From positions 373,830 through 437,829 of the forward strand of contig JANPWX010000557.1 of NCBI GenBank assembly GCA_024734555.1: 64,000 nucleotides of DNA, read 5' to 3'. This DNA comes from Trochalopteron elliotii (Eukaryota > Chordata > Aves > Passeriformes > Leiothrichidae). Under the pieces are notes generated by a model. It saw only the letters and a program-made list of their open reading frames with translations, was not told the DNA's origin and ran no database searches. The first letter of the stretch is position 1. Every line of letters starts with the position of its first letter. Position numbers and translations under genes: made by a program. This document shows, one piece after another, positions 62,170 through 64,000 of this stretch.

Positions 62170-64000
62170 CTAGGCAGTGTCTTTGACTATAACTATCACC
62201 ATATGTTCTTCTTCTAACTTCCCCAATGTCCTTAGTGCTGACTGGAGGTACTGCTGAGAGAACTCGCAAGGAGGGAACGCGTAAAGCATGCCTGTGCTGT
62301 CCCTGCCCTTCGCCCCTCCCACGGGCAGGCTGATAACCCCAGCAGCCTGCTTCTGTTTCAAGTAGGAGACCAGATTCCTGAGAAGCCGTCGCTGCAAGCC
62401 AGGCTCTACCACAGGGAAGGTCCCCTCGGCCCCCGCCCCTGCTGGGGCGGACTGGGTGGCCAGGAGCACGGCGTAGCCATTGGGGCTGCCTTGTTTGATG
62501 CGCCGGGTGACTTCATCCAGCTTGGGCTGGTCCAGCCGAAGTCTCTGAGCGATTTTGAGCTGCGTCAACTTCCCGCCGGATGAATGGTCTTTGAGGAGTC
62601 CGTTGATGACACCCAGGTCTCCCTCCAGGATGTGCATAGAGGTGGGGAAGCAGCTGTTTTTTAGCACAAGAAGCCCATTCCAAGCAAGCTGCAGTGTCTG
62701 AGCATACTCTGATAAATTCTTTAGCTTTTTGGTCTCAGATTTTGGCTCCTCGTGAGTTTTTGATTCCGATTCACCAGTTCGATGATTGCGTTCGCTGTCC
62801 CTTTTTTTGGGCTGGGGAGCATCGGCTGGCTCGCGATGGGGCTTCTCCTCAGCCGCGTGACGATTGTTCTGGAGGGAGTTGCTCTGCTCTTTCTCGGCTC
62901 CGGGTTCTGTAGTGTGATTCTCCTTGCGAGCCCTGTCAGGGCTGCGGTCTAGAGCTGGCCCACTGGCCTTTGTCCTGCTTCTGTCCTCGTAAGGCGAGTG
63001 AGTAGTCCTCCCGCGGTCGCTGGAAAGGCTCCGGCGCCTCCGCCTCTCTTCCCAGGGTTTGGGGACGCTGCGGTCGCCATCGCCGCCCCAGCGCTCCCCG
63101 CTCCGGCTGCGCACGGACCGGCTGTAGCTCTCCAGGTTGTTCCTGCGTTCAGCGTTTTTGGCAGGGCTGGCCCACTCCGCCTCCACAAAGCTCCTGTCTC
63201 TGTCTGAGTACAGGAGGTGCGGAGGAGTCCTATCCCGCACCCTCAAGTCTTGCTCCAGGCTGCGGTGCCGGTTGTACCCATCAGCCAGCAGCTCGTAGTG
63301 CACGGGGAGCGGTGCGGGCTGGTACTGCTGCGGGTATCTCGTCTCTTCTGCTTTGGCAAAATCCACTCGGAGCCTCCTCTCTGGTCCGCCCAGGGGAAAG
63401 CCCCTCATCTGCGCGCAGGCGGCCTGGGCGGCGTCCAGGCTCTCGTACTGGATGTAAGCGAAGCTGTCGCCCTTCACGTAGTCAATAGTCCTGATGCTGC
63501 CAAAGCGGTCGAACTCCCTGGCCAGGGCGGCCAGGGAAGTGCTAGGGCCAAGGCCCCCCACCCACAGCCGGGTGGTGGGGTTGGCTTTCCCATAGCCGAT
63601 TTTGATGGGGTTCCTGCCCACAACGCGGCCCGACATGGCCACCTTGGCCCGGTGAGCCATGTCCAAGTTCTGGAACTTGAGGAAGGCGTAGGCACCGCCC
63701 TGGCCGCGTGCGGGGCGCTTGATCACCACCTCCTCGATGATGCCGTACTTCTCGAAGGCGCGCCTCAGCTCCACCTCAGACACGTTGTGGTCCAGGTTGC
63801 CGATGAAGAGGTTGCGGGTGGCTCTCTGGTCATCCTCCGGCATCAGGTCTTCCTCGGCTACGATGGGGTAACTGTAGGGGCGGCCGCGCTCGTCGTACAG
63901 CCCGTAGTAATCCAGGGCCCGCTCCCGCTCCCGGGAGAGCCCGATGGCGGCTGCTTCCAGTGCAAAGGCGGCGGCGGCGGCGTGGCGGGGCCGCGGCTCC
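62170..64000 (-). CDS. RBM15B: RBM15B, Spen-family RNA-binding protein (5' end beyond window)
   Basis: The frame is open from the window edge to TAG (62170-62172), giving about 609 residues of a protein that has about 890 in human. An internal ATG at 63841-63843 begins the longest closed frame. It is not the start, because the conserved RERERALDYYGLYDERGRPY lies upstream in frame. In order: an Ala-rich stretch, RRM2 (about 63813-63589; RNP2 LFIGNL, RNP1 GGAYAFLKF), RRM3 (about 63570-63335; LWVGGL, DSFAYIQY), an Arg/Ser/Glu-rich charged linker, and a C-terminal SPOC domain (about 62705-62175) ending EEEHMVIVIVKDTA. RRM1 is outside the window. In known biology it is a nuclear protein that helps bring the WTAP-METTL3 m6A methyltransferase to RNA, including XIST in mammals. 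No intron interrupts it, as in the mammalian single-exon gene. Confidence 0.96.
   Translation of the reverse strand, partial: EPRPRHAAAAAFALEAAAIGLSRERERALDYYGLYDERGRPYSYPIVAEEDLMPEDDQRATRNLFIGNLDHNVSEVELRRAFEKYGIIEEVVIKRPARGQGGAYAFLKFQNLDMAHRAKVAMSGRVVGRNPIKIGYGKANPTTRLWVGGLGPSTSLAALAREFDRFGSIRTIDYVKGDSFAYIQYESLDAAQAACAQMRGFPLGGPERRLRVDFAKAEETRYPQQYQPAPLPVHYELLADGYNRHRSLEQDLRVRDRTPPHLLYSDRDRSFVEAEWASPAKNAERRNNLESYSRSVRSRSGERWGGDGDRSVPKPWEERRRRRSLSSDRGRTTHSPYEDRSRTKASGPALDRSPDRARKENHTTEPGAEKEQSNSLQNNRHAAEEKPHREPADAPQPKKRDSERNHRTGESESKTHEEPKSETKKLKNLSEYAQTLQLAWNGLLVLKNSCFPTSMHILEGDLGVINGLLKDHSSGGKLTQLKIAQRLRLDQPKLDEVTRRIKQGSPNGYAVLLATQSAPAGAGAEGTFPVVEPGLQRRLLRNLVSYLKQKQAAGVISLPVGGAKGRDSTGMLYAFPPCEFSQQYLQSALRTLGKLEEEHMVIVIVKDTA

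Noticed and set aside
63841..63843. ATG at the start of the closed RBM15B frame as the true start codon
   Set aside because: Conserved RBM15B residues continue in frame upstream to the window edge, so the start is outside the window.

Overview
This is a vertebrate, almost certainly avian, nuclear genomic segment. It has long multi-exon gene structure with GT-AG introns and a CpG-island promoter. It also holds a CR1 LINE 3' fragment ending in the ATTCTGTG-type octamer repeats typical of birds, and an endogenous-retrovirus-like LTR. No bacterial, phage, plasmid or CRISPR features were seen.

Layout: (1) 1-8740 is intergenic, with no exon I can support; it contains a probable minus-strand LTR (about 2903-3502) and a CTCF-like site. 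(2) 8740-9860 is a CpG island interrupted by a 400-base run of N (9156-9555). It is the promoter and probable first noncoding exon of DCAF1, with ZNF143-, YY1- and NRF1-like motifs and three TGACGC boxes. (3) 14303-55852 (+) is the complete coding region of DCAF1 (VPRBP), resolved here into 23 coding exons. They join in frame into 1505 codons plus stop, close to the 1507 residues I recall for the human protein. One intron (38331-38861) has the hallmarks of a minor, U12-type intron. (4) 56060-61540 is the intergenic or long-3'-UTR stretch between two convergent genes, with a 19-bp minisatellite at 60230. (5) 62170-64000 (-) is the 3' part of the single-exon coding region of RBM15B; its start lies beyond the window.

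The two genes are tail to tail, which as I recall is also their arrangement on human 3p21. DCAF1 is a substrate receptor of CRL4 ubiquitin ligases. RBM15B is a Spen-family RNA-binding protein of the m6A writer complex. They are not known to act in one pathway, so their adjacency looks like conserved synteny.

I found no undescribed multi-gene system. The most interesting local signals are the U12-type intron that splits off the second DDB1-binding WDxR box, the promoter motif cluster beside an assembly gap, and a perfect 12-bp inverted repeat just upstream of that cluster.
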